From Pseudogulbenkiania ferrooxidans 2002 (GTDB lineage: Bacteria; Pseudomonadota; Gammaproteobacteria; Burkholderiales; Chromobacteriaceae), in assembly GCF_000174355.1 (NCBI RefSeq), contig NZ_ACIS01000002.1:399487-463486 (forward strand): 64,000 bases of DNA. The letters run 5' to 3'. Position 1 is the stretch's first letter; the number at the start of each line of letters is the position of its first letter. Below are positions 25,700 to 34,978 of this stretch, one piece after another. The notes beneath the pieces are model-generated. The model saw nothing but the letters and a program-made list of their open reading frames with translations, ran no database searches and had not been told where the DNA came from. Position numbers and translations under genes: made by a program.

Positions 25700-26455
25700 T
25701 CAGGCCCCGGCCTGCGAGCGGCGTAACCATTCATCCAAACCGATGCTGCCGAGACGTGCCTCACCCAACGGCACCAGCGAATACTCCTCGACCCGACCGC
25801 CGAAGTATCGGGCCTCGGGGTCAGACACGACCTCACGCCGGTCGCCAATCGCCTTCAGATAGCGGGCGACGATTTCGTTGAACGGCGCACGTCCCGGCCC
25901 CGCGATCTCGACGATGCCGCTTCGCGGCGCCGTGAGCGCCACATCGGCGACAAGGGCTGCAACGTCGTCCGACGCGATGGCCTGGAACAGGCCGGGCGCA
26001 AGCCTGACCGTGTTTCCATCCGTACTTGAATCGGCGATGCCGCCGAGAAATTCCATGAACTGGGTCGAGCGAATGATGGTGTAGGGGATGCCGGAGGCCT
26101 CGGTCAGTTTCTCCTGGGCGACCTTGGCGCGAAAATAGCCATTGCCCGGCATCCGGTCGGTTCCGACGATGGATAGCGCAACATGGTGTTGTACGCCCGC
26201 TGCGGCCTCCGCCGCGTGAACGTTGCGGCCGGACGTTTGGAAAAATTCCAGGACCGCCTGGTCTTCCCAAGAGGGCGCATTGGAAAGGTCGATCACCACC
26301 TGCGCACCGGACATGGCCTCTTGGAGCCCCACGCCGGTGATAGTGTTGACGCCGCTTTTGGGCGAGGCGGCGACGACTTCGTGGCCAGCCTGGCGCAGAA
26401 TGGGGACGGTCTTCGAGCCGATCAGGCCGGTACCGCCGATGACAACGATCTTCAT
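25700..26455 (-). CDS. NmrA/SDR-type NAD(P)-binding protein
   Basis: 251 residues. The nucleotide fold opens with KIVVIGGTGLIGSKTVPILRQ (GxxGxxG). It lacks the YxxxK pair of classical SDRs, which points to the atypical SDR/NmrA group of redox sensors or quinone/flavin reductases. Neighbours (AhpD-like upstream, cupin downstream, MocR regulator divergent) suggest an oxidative or electrophile stress role. The gap to the AhpD-like gene is 98 bp and contains an imperfect GGGGTC...GACCCC inverted repeat on the minus strand, so it may have its own signal. Confidence 0.87.
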   Translation of the reverse strand: MKIVVIGGTGLIGSKTVPILRQAGHEVVAASPKSGVNTITGVGLQEAMSGAQVVIDLSNAPSWEDQAVLEFFQTSGRNVHAAEAAAGVQHHVALSIVGTDRMPGNGYFRAKVAQEKLTEASGIPYTIIRSTQFMEFLGGIADSSTDGNTVRLAPGLFQAIASDDVAALVADVALTAPRSGIVEIAGPGRAPFNEIVARYLKAIGDRREVVSDPEARYFGGRVEEYSLVPLGEARLGSIGLDEWLRRSQAGA

Positions 26456-26553
26456 GATTCACCCTCTGTTGTCGACCACTGAAACCCCTTGAATGGGGTC
26501 AAGTTCAAGTAAAAAAGATAGGAACAAGACCCCATGCCGGACGACTTGCCCTG

Positions 26554-26991
26554 TTACGCCGGCATCTTGCGGAACGCGATGGCAAACCGGTTCCAGCCGT
26601 TGATGGCCACGATCAGCAGCGTCAGATCCGCGATTTCGGCGTCGGTGAAGTACGGCTTGACCGCCTGCCAGGTCGCATCCGGCACGTGGTCCTGCGCCAC
26701 CAGCGTCAAAGACTCGGTCCACTCCAGCGCGGCGCGTTCGCGGTCGGTGAAGAACGGTGTTTCGCGCCACGCCGACAAGGTGGCGAGACGGCGCTCGCTC
26801 TCGCCGTTCTTGCGCGCGTCGGTCACGTGCATGTCCAGGCAGAACGCGCAGCCGTTGATCTGCGAGGCGCGCAGGCGCACCAGTTCAAGCAGCGATTTTT
26901 CCAGACCGGACGTGCTGACCTGCTCTTCGAGACCCAGCATCGCCTTGAGAGCCCCCGGGCTGGCTTTGTAGAAATCGAGACGTTGTTCCAT
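26554..26991 (-). CDS. AhpD/carboxymuconolactone-decarboxylase family peroxidase-like protein
   Basis: 145 residues from ATG 26991 (MEQRLDFYKASPGA), supported by AAAGGAG upstream; the preceding seven codons are ignored. The redox motif is INGCAFCLDMHVTDARKNG, a C-x-x-C plus downstream His typical of AhpD-like alkylhydroperoxidases. It is the first gene after the divergent MocR regulator and probably its target. Confidence 0.92.
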   Translation of the reverse strand: MEQRLDFYKASPGALKAMLGLEEQVSTSGLEKSLLELVRLRASQINGCAFCLDMHVTDARKNGESERRLATLSAWRETPFFTDRERAALEWTESLTLVAQDHVPDATWQAVKPYFTDAEIADLTLLIVAINGWNRFAIAFRKMPA

Positions 26992-27072
26992 GGCGCACTC
27001 CTTTAAGTTCACGTTGCGTCCTGAAACCAGGACTATGAGCGTAAGCTTAGGCCGTACCGTGGCGTGTAAAAA

Positions 27073-27102
27073 TAACCATTTTTGGGAAATTTAAGGTAAC
27101 CA
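27073..27102. promoter_or_regulatory. Candidate MocR binding repeats
   Basis: TAACCA occurs at 27073-27078 and 27097-27102, a direct repeat 24 bp apart in the divergent promoter between the MocR gene and the AhpD-like gene. MocR-type regulators usually bind direct repeats about two helical turns apart. Confidence 0.5.
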
Positions 27103-27107
27103 GTGCG

Positions 27108-28547
27108 ATGGACATCCAGGTAACGATTCAAGGCAGCCATGACCTGGCCGGGCAGATCTACCGGCAACTGCGCGAGGCCATCCTTGCCGGCCGTCTCGCC
27201 GCCGGCGAGCGCCTGCCCTCAACGCGCGACCTGGCAGCGCAGCTCGGCGTATCGCGCAAGACCACGCTCGACGTGTTCGAACGGCTGGGCTCAGAAGGCT
27301 TCCTCCAAACCCGTCCCGGCGATGGCACCTTCATCGCTGGGAGCCTGACGCGCCTGCCGCCCAAGCCACCGCAACAGCCCGCCGCCCGCGCCACCGCCGC
27401 CCCGCTGTGGGACCGGCTTCCCGCCGGGCTGGCCCTGCCCAGGCCCGGCACCACCCTGCCCTTCGACTTCATGGGCGGTGTCATCGACAAGACGCCGTTC
27501 CCCTTCGACACCTGGCGGCGCTGCATCAACCACGCCCTGCGCATACAAGCGCGGGAGCGCGGCGCCTACCGAGACCCGGCCGGCGAACAGGAACTGCGCC
27601 TCGCCATATCGCGCTACCTCGCCTTCAACCGCGCCGTCACCAGCGCCTGGCAAGAGGTCATCGTCACCCAGGGCGCACAGCAGGCGCTGGACCTGATGGC
27701 GCGCGTGGTGCTTGAACCGGGCGACGTGGTGGCGGTGGAAGACCCCGGTTATCCACCCGCCCGCGCCTGCTTTACAGCACAAGGGGGCAAGGTGGTGCCG
27801 GTGCCGGTCGATGCGGAGGGAATCATCGTCGAGCAACTGCCGAAAAACGCCCGCATGGTCTACGTCACGCCCTCGCACCAGTTCCCGCTCGGCATGCCGA
27901 TGAGCCTGGAGCGCCGCATCGCGCTGTTGGAATGGGCGCAGCGCTCCGGCGCGGTCATCATCGAAGACGATTACGACGGCGAGTACCGTTTCGAAGGGCG
28001 GCCGATGGAACCCCTCAAGAGCCTCGACCGCGCCGGCCTGGTGGCCTACGTCGGCACCTTCTCCAAAACCATCTTTCCCGACCTGCGCATGGGCTACGTC
28101 GTCCCACCTTCCTCGCTGCTGGCGGCGCTGCTCAAGGCCAAGCAGATCGGCGACTGGCACGGCTGCACCCTGACCCAGACCGCGCTGGCAAGCTTCATGC
28201 TGAACGGAGACTTCGCCAAACACCTGCGGCGCATGCACAAGCACTACACCGAACGCCGCCAAGCCCTACTCGCCCATCTCAAGGGCGAACTCAGCCCATG
28301 GCTCGACCCCATCGTCCCCGCCGCCGGAATCCACCTGATCGCCCGGCTCAGGCAGGGGCTGCAAGAACGCGACGTCGTCGCCGCCGCCCACAACGAGTCC
28401 ATCGGACTGTACGGGATTTCAGCCTTCTATGCCGGTGAGCCCTCACAACAAGGGCTACTGTTCGGCTACGGCGGCATCGATGCCGACTCGATTGACATAG
28501 CGCTGGGGAAGTTGGCGGTGGTGCTGCCGGGGCTGGCAGAGAGATAA
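27108..28547 (+). CDS. MocR/PdxR-type regulator (GntR helix-turn-helix plus aminotransferase domain)
   Basis: 479 residues. N-terminal GntR winged helix (about 10-75: LREAILAGRLAAGERLPSTR, LAAQLGVSRKTTLDVFERL). The rest is a fold-type I aminotransferase domain with VTQGAQQALDLMARV and the PLP Lys region YVGTFSKTIFPDLRMGY. The aminotransferase part senses PLP or an amino compound rather than acting as an enzyme. It faces the AhpD-like gene across a short promoter region and probably regulates it. Confidence 0.94.
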   Translation: MDIQVTIQGSHDLAGQIYRQLREAILAGRLAAGERLPSTRDLAAQLGVSRKTTLDVFERLGSEGFLQTRPGDGTFIAGSLTRLPPKPPQQPAARATAAPLWDRLPAGLALPRPGTTLPFDFMGGVIDKTPFPFDTWRRCINHALRIQARERGAYRDPAGEQELRLAISRYLAFNRAVTSAWQEVIVTQGAQQALDLMARVVLEPGDVVAVEDPGYPPARACFTAQGGKVVPVPVDAEGIIVEQLPKNARMVYVTPSHQFPLGMPMSLERRIALLEWAQRSGAVIIEDDYDGEYRFEGRPMEPLKSLDRAGLVAYVGTFSKTIFPDLRMGYVVPPSSLLAALLKAKQIGDWHGCTLTQTALASFMLNGDFAKHLRRMHKHYTERRQALLAHLKGELSPWLDPIVPAAGIHLIARLRQGLQERDVVAAAHNESIGLYGISAFYAGEPSQQGLLFGYGGIDADSIDIALGKLAVVLPGLAER

Positions 28548-28576
28548 CAGCATGTCGCCACACGATTTATCGCGGC

Positions 28577-28774
28577 GTGCTGGCCCGAGGGCCGGCTTAC
28601 TTCGGCGAATCGGGCTTGGCCGACCTGCGCAAGAACGGGCTGCAAGTCTCGCCCGACCTGATTCCCACCATCACCAACGACGTGCTGACCGAGGTCGATA
28701 GTGGCGGCAGCGTCCGCACCCAAGTACGCATGCTTTCGGCCTATTGGCGTTCAGCAAGGGGATCTGGCCAGTGA
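28577..28774 (+). pseudogene. IS256-type transposase remnant
   Basis: A short open stretch contains GLQVSPDLIPTITNDVLTEV, which matches the region of IS256/mutator transposases that precedes the first catalytic Asp (typically VSPDLIS-VTDAVLEEV). Nothing before or after continues the gene and no ends are visible. I treat it as transposase debris at the left border of the A/T-richer accessory region. The rest of the 366-bp gap (28548-28913) holds no gene. Confidence 0.5.
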
Positions 28775-28913
28775 GTGGCAGCCCCCTGATCCGGTGCAAT
28801 AGTACGGTGCGCTTGAGCATTGCCTGTTAGGCTATGAGATTAGTGTCCTTGTCAGTGCAGACTCCGGCAGCCCCTAATTTCGGAGCATCCCCCTTAGGTC
28901 AGTAGCAATCGTT

Positions 28914-29897
28914 ATGGCACTTCAATTTGAATTGAACGAAACATTGATCGGTGCGCTTTCTCTGCGCGCCATCAAATCCTTTCTAGCTGCTGCAAAGTTC
29001 AACAGTTTTACGGGGGCGGCCCATGCATTGAGCGTCACCCCCGCAGCGGTGAGCAAGCAAGTGCGGGAACTGGAGGACTACCTGGGGACGGCGCTGTTTG
29101 TCCGTTCGGGCAGAGCCGTCACGCTGACTGCCGATGGCGAGATGTTCAAGGATGCGGCCCAGCTTTCATTGATCAATATCCATCAGGCCGCTGAACGTCT
29201 GCGAAAGAGAATTCCAAGCCGGCAGACCCTCATCGTGTGCTGCTCACCCACATTTTCCGCACTGTGGCTGCACAAACGGCTACCCGAATTCATTCAAGAC
29301 AATCCGGATATCGAGCTGACAGTGTTGGCCACCCAGAATTTCATCGCCATGGAGGCTGGGGTGCGGCCGGATGTGTACATCGCCAAGCTGGCCAGCATAC
29401 GTGATGGCTATGACAGCGAGCACTTGTTTGACGACGAGGTCTACCCGGTTTGCACGCCGCACTATTTGCAGAACAATGGCCCCATCGAAACGCCGGAAGA
29501 CCTGCTGGGCCTATCACTGCTGGATATCAGCGCCTACGGCCGTTCGCAGATTTCGGAGCATATCGACTGGAAAGTGTGGCTGGCACTGCACGATGTGGAC
29601 ACCAGTTGGAGCGCAACCATTCCGCGTCAGCTGTTCACCAGCAATGACTACCCGGGCATCGTACAGTTGGCCCTGGCCCACCAGGGGGTTGTTTTGGGCT
29701 GGCACCATCTGGTGGGCCCCTTGGTGGAAAGCGGTGACTTGGTGCGTCCGCTGCCGCACACCACCGTGATGAAAGATCGCGGTCACTACCTTTCTGTCCG
29801 CAAAGACAAGGTGGACGCCAGCGTATGCAAGAAGTTTTGCCAGTGGATCAGACAGCAACTCGCGCTTCACCCCACCCGCCCACTGGCGCTGAAGTGA
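28914..29897 (+). CDS. LysR-family regulator (GcvA-like)
   Basis: 327 residues. The helix-turn-helix is at about 16-75 (LRAIKSFLAAAKFNSFTGAAHALSVTPAAVSKQVRELED), with GcvA/AmpR-like wording. The effector domain follows from ~105. It precedes, on the same strand, the proline-racemase-family and reductase genes and is their likely regulator. Codons are visibly more A/T-rich than in the left part of the window, consistent with a different origin. Confidence 0.92.
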   Translation: MALQFELNETLIGALSLRAIKSFLAAAKFNSFTGAAHALSVTPAAVSKQVRELEDYLGTALFVRSGRAVTLTADGEMFKDAAQLSLINIHQAAERLRKRIPSRQTLIVCCSPTFSALWLHKRLPEFIQDNPDIELTVLATQNFIAMEAGVRPDVYIAKLASIRDGYDSEHLFDDEVYPVCTPHYLQNNGPIETPEDLLGLSLLDISAYGRSQISEHIDWKVWLALHDVDTSWSATIPRQLFTSNDYPGIVQLALAHQGVVLGWHHLVGPLVESGDLVRPLPHTTVMKDRGHYLSVRKDKVDASVCKKFCQWIRQQLALHPTRPLALK

Positions 29898-30097
29898 GTT
29901 CCGCCCTAAGTCTGAAACGCTGAGTGCCAGTACCAAACCGCCCTTGCTCAGCATCCGGCCGCCATTTTGGCTGTGGTGATGTGCAACCAAAAGTTGAAGG
30001 AATGCTGGAGAAAACGTCGTTTGAGTTAGCCGCTGCGCTGACATAAATTTCCTTCTGCACCGCATAGGGCGGATGGCACGGAAGAGGAAGTCAGCAC

Positions 30098-31156
30098 ATG
30101 GGATTCAAGAGAACCATTCACGCGGTGGAAACGCATTCGGGTATTCCCATGCGCGTGGTCACCGGCGGCATTCCGCACATTCCCGGTGACACCGTCTATG
30201 CCAAGATGAAATGGCTGGAGGCCAATGATGACGGCTTGCGCAAGCTGCTGTTGCGCGAGCCGCGTGGCTACCCGGCGCACTGCTGCAACATCATCGTGCC
30301 GCCCTGCCACCCGGAGGCCGATGCGGGCTACATCATCCTGGAGCAGGTGGAGTACCCCATGATGTCAGGCGGCAATACCATCTCCGTGGCCACCGTGTTG
30401 CTGGAAATGGGCATGCTGCCGATGCAGGAGCCGGTGACCGAGCTGACTCTGGAGGCACCGGCCGGGCTGATCCGCATCACCGCCGAGTGCAAGGGCGGCA
30501 AGGTCAAGAGTGTGAAGTTCAAGAACGTACCGGCCTTTGCCGCGCACCTGGATGCCGTCATCGATGTGCCGCACCTGGGCAAGGTGCGGGTGGATGTGGG
30601 CTGGGGCGGCATGTTCTACGCCATTGCCGATGTGCGCCAGTTCCCGGGGCTTGAGCTCAAGCCCGAACATGGCAAGGAGATCACGCGGGTCTCCGCCATG
30701 ATCCGGCAGGCGGCCATCGAGCAACTGCCCGTTGCGCACCCGGACTATCCGGGCGTGGGCATTACTATTTCACAACTCTCCGGCCCCACCGACGACCCAC
30801 GGGCCGATTGGAAGAACGTGGTCACCATGCCCACCGGGCCGCTCTCCTGGGATGACCCCTCCACCTGGACCGGCGCGATCGACCGCTGTCCCTGTGGTAC
30901 CGGCACCTGCGCCAAGATGGCCGTGCTGCACGCCAAGGGTGAATTACCGCTGCACCAGGACTTCCGGCATCAGGGCATCCTGGGCACCGTCTACACCGGC
31001 CGTCTGGTGGAGAATGCCCGCATTGGCAACAAAGCCGCCGTAGTGCCTACGCTGGCCGGCACCAGCTGGATTCATGGCATCAGCACCATCGTACTGGGCC
31101 ACGACGATCCCTTCCCCGAGGGTTACACCCTGGGCGACATCTGGCCGCAACAGTAG
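30098..31156 (+). CDS. Proline-racemase-family enzyme with Ser/Cys catalytic pair
   Basis: 352 residues. The first catalytic position, normally Cys in MCGHG, is Ser90 (PMMSGGNT). The second is Cys266 (DRCPCGTGT). This Ser/Cys subclass acts on hydroxyproline or proline isomers; members may epimerise 4-hydroxyproline or dehydrate trans-3-hydroxyproline. The next gene, 11 bp on, is a pyrroline-2-carboxylate-reductase-like protein, which favours the dehydratase route to proline. Two other family members in this window (55935-56939 and 62348-63274) have the Cys/Thr and Cys/Cys pairs. Confidence 0.88.
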   Translation: MGFKRTIHAVETHSGIPMRVVTGGIPHIPGDTVYAKMKWLEANDDGLRKLLLREPRGYPAHCCNIIVPPCHPEADAGYIILEQVEYPMMSGGNTISVATVLLEMGMLPMQEPVTELTLEAPAGLIRITAECKGGKVKSVKFKNVPAFAAHLDAVIDVPHLGKVRVDVGWGGMFYAIADVRQFPGLELKPEHGKEITRVSAMIRQAAIEQLPVAHPDYPGVGITISQLSGPTDDPRADWKNVVTMPTGPLSWDDPSTWTGAIDRCPCGTGTCAKMAVLHAKGELPLHQDFRHQGILGTVYTGRLVENARIGNKAAVVPTLAGTSWIHGISTIVLGHDDPFPEGYTLGDIWPQQ

Positions 31157-31167
31157 GAACGTTATAC

Positions 31168-32106
31168 ATGCAGATCATTTCAGCAGAGCAGATCAGGTCG
31201 GTACTGGATTGGGATGGTGTCCTCAATGCATTGCACAACGGACATCTTGGTTTGCGGCCCATCGGTGATAGCTACTTCATTGGGGACGCCCGCTTTGGCC
31301 TGTTCAGCCGAGGCGTCATTCTGCCGGGCAAGGGGGCGGGGTTCAAAATGGCCTCCATCTATCCGGCGAATAGCACTGCCAGCCCACCCTTGCCAACGGA
31401 GCAGGCCGCGTTTTTGGTTCTGGATGAGCGCACCAAGGGCATCGTCGCCATGCTGGACGGCCCGGAAATCACGCGCTGGAAGACCGCGGCGGATTCCGCG
31501 CTGGCGGCAAGAAAACTGAGCCGTGAAAACAGCGAGGTGCTTCTCGTCCTGGGGGCCGGTCCAGTCGCCAGGTCATTGACCGATGCGTATCTGCACATCA
31601 GGCCGTCCATCCGTGAAGTGCTGCTGTGGAATCGCACCCCCTCCAAGCTGGATGCCATGCGTGCAGAGCTTGTGGCAAAAAACATCCAGGTACGTATTGT
31701 CGAAGACTTGGATGCGGCAGTAGCCCGCGCAGACATCATTACGGCAGCCACCAGTGCTGCCACCCCCACTATCCGCGGCAAGTTTGTTCGTCCTGGCACT
31801 CACGTTGATCTGGTAGGAGGGTACCGGCCAGACATGCAGGAGGCCGATTGCGAGGTGCTAAGAGGCGCCCGAATCTTTGTGGATGACCGCGAGAATGCAG
31901 CCCATTCCGGAGACATCCAGATCCCGCTGCAGGCGCAGGTGATTCAGGCAGACCAAATCGAAGGCGACCTGTTCGATCTGTGCCAGATGCCGGCGTTCCA
32001 CCGCTCGGCAGAGGACCGCACGGTTTACAAAAATGCCGGAGGTGCGCACTTGGATCTCATCGTCAGCCAGCTTGTTGTGGAGCGACTGAATGCTCTCGCT
32101 AAATAG
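31168..32106 (+). CDS. Ornithine cyclodeaminase family; likely delta1-pyrroline-2-carboxylate reductase
   Basis: 312 residues. Family marks: KMASIYPANSTASPPLPTE, the substrate stretch LDGPEITRWKTAADSALAAR, the NAD(P) loop LLVLGAGPVARSLTDAYL, and VGGYRPDMQEAD. Members next to hydroxyproline dehydratases reduce delta1-pyrroline-2-carboxylate to L-proline (LhpI type). Context supports this over true ornithine cyclodeaminase, but cysteine- or ornithine-related activities are possible. Confidence 0.86.
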   Translation: MQIISAEQIRSVLDWDGVLNALHNGHLGLRPIGDSYFIGDARFGLFSRGVILPGKGAGFKMASIYPANSTASPPLPTEQAAFLVLDERTKGIVAMLDGPEITRWKTAADSALAARKLSRENSEVLLVLGAGPVARSLTDAYLHIRPSIREVLLWNRTPSKLDAMRAELVAKNIQVRIVEDLDAAVARADIITAATSAATPTIRGKFVRPGTHVDLVGGYRPDMQEADCEVLRGARIFVDDRENAAHSGDIQIPLQAQVIQADQIEGDLFDLCQMPAFHRSAEDRTVYKNAGGAHLDLIVSQLVVERLNALAK

Positions 32107-32182
32107 AACGTATTTGTGACGAGCGGAGCGTGCCGCTTAAGGCGGCCAATGGCGTTGGAGTTCATCTGTAGGCGAACCGGCC

Positions 32183-33145
32183 ATGTGCAGCATTGCTGCA
32201 ACGCCTCTCGACAATGATTACCGCTTGGATACTATCTTGAAACGCATCTACGCCGCCTTCGTCCTCCTTGGATTATTCGGGGGATCCAATTTCATCTATA
32301 CGAAGTGGGCGGCTGTGCTCGTCAGCCCAGGTCAGATATCGCTTTTGCGCGTCTTTTTGGGCTTCGTACCCTTGGCCATTTTGGCATGGCGTAACGAGGT
32401 AATCAGACGTGATCAGGTGCGCTATTTGCATCACTTCTCGGTGATGGCGGCCTTGGCGACGGCCTTCACCTACTTTGCCATGGCAAAGGGAACCTCTCTG
32501 CTTCCGTCCGGCATCGCCGGCGTGCTGGGCGGATCATCCCCCTTGTTTACCGTGCTGGCATCGGGGCTGTTTCTCCGTCATGAGAAAATGAACCGGATGA
32601 TGGTGTGCAGCGTAGTGGTGGGGCTGACGGGCATGGTACTGATTGCGCGTCCCTGGGAGAGCATGAGTGCTGGCGATACCATCAGTTTGGCGGGCGTCGC
32701 GTGGATACTGGCGGGCGCGATGGTCTTTGGGCTGTCGTATATCTACGTTCGGCGCTATCTGTCCCCTCTGGATATTGCCCCGTTGGCCATCGTCACATGG
32801 CAGACAGGCCTTGCCTTTCTGATGCTGCTTCTCTTTACCGACCTCAGTGGCATCAGCCAAATACTGCTCGACTGGCGCGCGGCGGCGGGCTTGGCGATCG
32901 GCCTGGGATTGTTGGGTACCGGTGCTTCATTTGTCCTTTACTACTTCCTGCTTCAGGAACTGGGCGCTGTGGCGGCCTCGGGCTGGATTTACATGACCCC
33001 CATTGTGGCGCTGCTCATCGGCTGGGCTACGGGTGAACGAGTCGGGTTGTTGGAAATACTGGCTGTTATCGTGATCTTCGGCAGCATTGCCATGCTGGAA
33101 GTGGGCCGCCAACAGGTCGCTCGGAAGGAAGCCGTGCCGCTGTAA
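32183..33145 (+). CDS. DMT-superfamily transporter (two EamA domains)
   Basis: 320 residues with about ten hydrophobic helices in two EamA repeats (first FVLLGLFGGSNFIYTKWAAVLVSP; second starting near residue 160, AGVAWILAGAMVFGLSYIYVRR). It belongs to the drug/metabolite transporter group of inner-membrane permeases. It is 76 bp downstream of the reductase gene and may move the amino acid handled there. The exact start is uncertain: the first ~17 residues are polar and could be non-coding. Confidence 0.85.
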   Translation: MCSIAATPLDNDYRLDTILKRIYAAFVLLGLFGGSNFIYTKWAAVLVSPGQISLLRVFLGFVPLAILAWRNEVIRRDQVRYLHHFSVMAALATAFTYFAMAKGTSLLPSGIAGVLGGSSPLFTVLASGLFLRHEKMNRMMVCSVVVGLTGMVLIARPWESMSAGDTISLAGVAWILAGAMVFGLSYIYVRRYLSPLDIAPLAIVTWQTGLAFLMLLLFTDLSGISQILLDWRAAAGLAIGLGLLGTGASFVLYYFLLQELGAVAASGWIYMTPIVALLIGWATGERVGLLEILAVIVIFGSIAMLEVGRQQVARKEAVPL

Positions 33146-33323
33146 GCTTCGATTGATCAGGCAGAACCGGCCGTTCAGGAAAAAGGAGCCACACCACGGT
33201 ATTGCCCCCCTGCTCCGGATCGTCAGGCGCGGTACGGTGCCAGACCTGGTCAAGGCGGCACCATTACCCCTCTTCGTGAAAATCCTCACCAAGCCGTCGT
33301 CACTGGTGCCTCGCAATAAATTC

Positions 33324-33360
33324 TTGTTTGATAGATTTTAATTCCTGTATATTGGAATTA
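33324..33360 (+). promoter_or_regulatory. Promoter with operator overlapping the start codon of the XRE-cupin gene
   Basis: TTGTTT (33324-33329) and TATATT (33348-33353) are 18 bp apart. A perfect inverted repeat TAATTCC-N8-GGAATTA (33339-33360) covers the -10 and ends on the A of the ATG. There is no ribosome-binding site, so the transcript would be almost leaderless and the site would give tight autorepression. Confidence 0.6.
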
Positions 33361-33944
33361 TGAATCTAGACACCCGCCTCGCCAAACGCATCCACTCCCT
33401 GCGAAAGAGCCGCGCTTACTCCCTGGAAAAGCTCGCCGAGCTCAGTGGCGTCAGCCGCTCGATGATTTCGCTGATCGAGCGTGCAGAAACCAGTGCCACT
33501 GCGGCGGTGCTGAATAAACTTGCCGATGCGCTGGGCGTCAGTCTGGCCTCGCTGTTTTCCGAAGAAGCAGAAGAGCTTGTGGCCTCGCCACTATCGCGCG
33601 CTGAAGAACAGCCTGTCTGGCAAGACCCTGCGTCCGGTTACCTTCGACGCCAGTTGTCACCACCTGGCTATGGGTCTCCGATCGAGTTGGCCGAAGTGAC
33701 CTTCCAGCCCGGACAAAAGGTGACTTTTGACAATGCAATGCGCAGCATCGTCACGCACCAGCAGATCTGGATGCTCGATGGCGAAATGGACATCACAGTA
33801 GAGGGACGGACATGGCATCTCCAGCCTGGCGACTGCCTGGCGATGGTGCTTGGCCAACAGATCGTGTTCCACAACCCCACTTCACGTTCGGCGCGTTACC
33901 TCATCGCACTGACCGCAACACCATCCTCGACAGGGAGACAGTAA
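33360..33944 (+). CDS. XRE-family regulator with C-terminal cupin
   Basis: 194 residues. Helix-turn-helix about 8-62 (IHSLRKSRAYSLEKLAELSGVSRSMISLIERAE), then a cupin sensor domain (about 95-185: VTFQPGQKVTFDNA, WMLDGEMDITVEGRTWHLQPGDCLAM). This type represses amine, amino-acid or xenobiotic genes. Its stop overlaps the start of the acetyltransferase gene by one base (TAATG), so the two are coupled. Confidence 0.93.
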   Translation: MNLDTRLAKRIHSLRKSRAYSLEKLAELSGVSRSMISLIERAETSATAAVLNKLADALGVSLASLFSEEAEELVASPLSRAEEQPVWQDPASGYLRRQLSPPGYGSPIELAEVTFQPGQKVTFDNAMRSIVTHQQIWMLDGEMDITVEGRTWHLQPGDCLAMVLGQQIVFHNPTSRSARYLIALTATPSSTGRQ

Positions 33945-34474
33945 TGAGTGAGCACAGGCTTGTTGATTGCGATTTTGACCGTCATGCGGCAGCCATCCTC
34001 GATATCTTCAATGACGCCATCGTCAACTCGACCGCGTTATACGACTACAAGCCCCGCCCGGCCGAGAGTATGGTGAGCTGGTTTGAAACCAAGAGAAAAG
34101 GCGGTTTTCCCGTCATCGGCGTTGAAGACAGCGATGGCCAGTTGCTGGCATTTGGCAGCTACAGCACCTTCCGGGCCTGGCCGGCATTCAAGTACTCGGT
34201 TGAACACTCCGTCTACGTGCACAAGGATTATCGTGGCCAGGGCTTGGGCAACACGGTGATGAAGGCACTGATTGCCGCCGCGCGGCAAAACGATGTGCAC
34301 GCCATGATGGGCGGCATCGACGCCAGCAACGCCGGCAGCATTGCCCTGCATGAACGGCTGGGCTTCAAGCACGTCGCCACCCTGCCCGAGGTGGGTTTCA
34401 AGTTTGGCCGCTGGCTTGATCTGGCCTTCTATCAGTTGCTGCTGGATACGCCGCATACGCCTGTGGATGGCTAA
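33944..34474 (+). CDS. GNAT acetyltransferase (phosphinothricin/L-amino acid N-acyltransferase type)
   Basis: 176 residues from ATG 33944. Typical wording of the Pat/MnaT group: ILDIFNDAIVNSTALYDYKPR near the N-terminus, the acetyl-CoA loop VHKDYRGQGLGNTVMKALI, and GFKHVATLPEVGFKFGRWLDLAFYQ at the end. It acetylates the amino group of phosphinothricin, methionine sulfoximine or similar amino acids. Paired with the XRE-cupin regulator and a small YdcZ exporter it looks like a detoxification cassette. Confidence 0.92.
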   Translation: MSEHRLVDCDFDRHAAAILDIFNDAIVNSTALYDYKPRPAESMVSWFETKRKGGFPVIGVEDSDGQLLAFGSYSTFRAWPAFKYSVEHSVYVHKDYRGQGLGNTVMKALIAAARQNDVHAMMGGIDASNAGSIALHERLGFKHVATLPEVGFKFGRWLDLAFYQLLLDTPHTPVDG

Positions 34475-34537
34475 TGCCCGGTGCCGGTTGGTGATCTTGA
34501 TGCCAGCGCCAAGGCTGGCGGGCAAGGAGCGCAGATC

Positions 34538-34978
34538 ATGAATGCTTATCTTGTTTTCCCCCTGCTGACCGCAGCCGGGGTGGCGCTGGTGATACAAAAC
34601 CTGTTGATGGTGCGGATAACCGAGTCCGTCTCGACAGTAATCATTACACTGGTCATCAACTCCGCAATGGGGCTGGCGCTTTTGTTGGGCACCTTGCTGG
34701 CCCGCAACGGCTTGGCGGGCGTCAGCGAAGCCATCCAGGCGATCCGCCCCTGGGTTGTTCTGCCTGGCCTGCTGGGCTCGTTTTTTGTCTTTGCCGGTAT
34801 CGTGGGCTACCAGTCGGTTGGGGCATCGGTGACCATTGCCGTGCTGGTCGCCAGCCAGCTCGGCACCGGCCTGCTGGCGGATGCCTACAAGGCACAGACG
34901 CCACCCAGCGCCCTCTCGCTGCTGGGGGCCGCGCTTCTCGTCGCCGGCGCAGTCCTTATCCTTCGGGGGAAGGGGTAA
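34538..34978 (+). CDS. YdcZ/DUF606-family small DMT transporter
   Basis: 146 residues from ATG 34538, with AAGGAG 8-9 nt upstream. Five hydrophobic helices; family wording VITLVINSAMGLALLLG and VASQLGTGLLADAY. DUF606 proteins form half-size permeases of the drug/metabolite group. It is the third gene of the XRE-GNAT unit. The 190 bp after it, to the convergent amidotransferase gene, show no gene. Confidence 0.85.
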   Translation: MNAYLVFPLLTAAGVALVIQNLLMVRITESVSTVIITLVINSAMGLALLLGTLLARNGLAGVSEAIQAIRPWVVLPGLLGSFFVFAGIVGYQSVGASVTIAVLVASQLGTGLLADAYKAQTPPSALSLLGAALLVAGAVLILRGKG

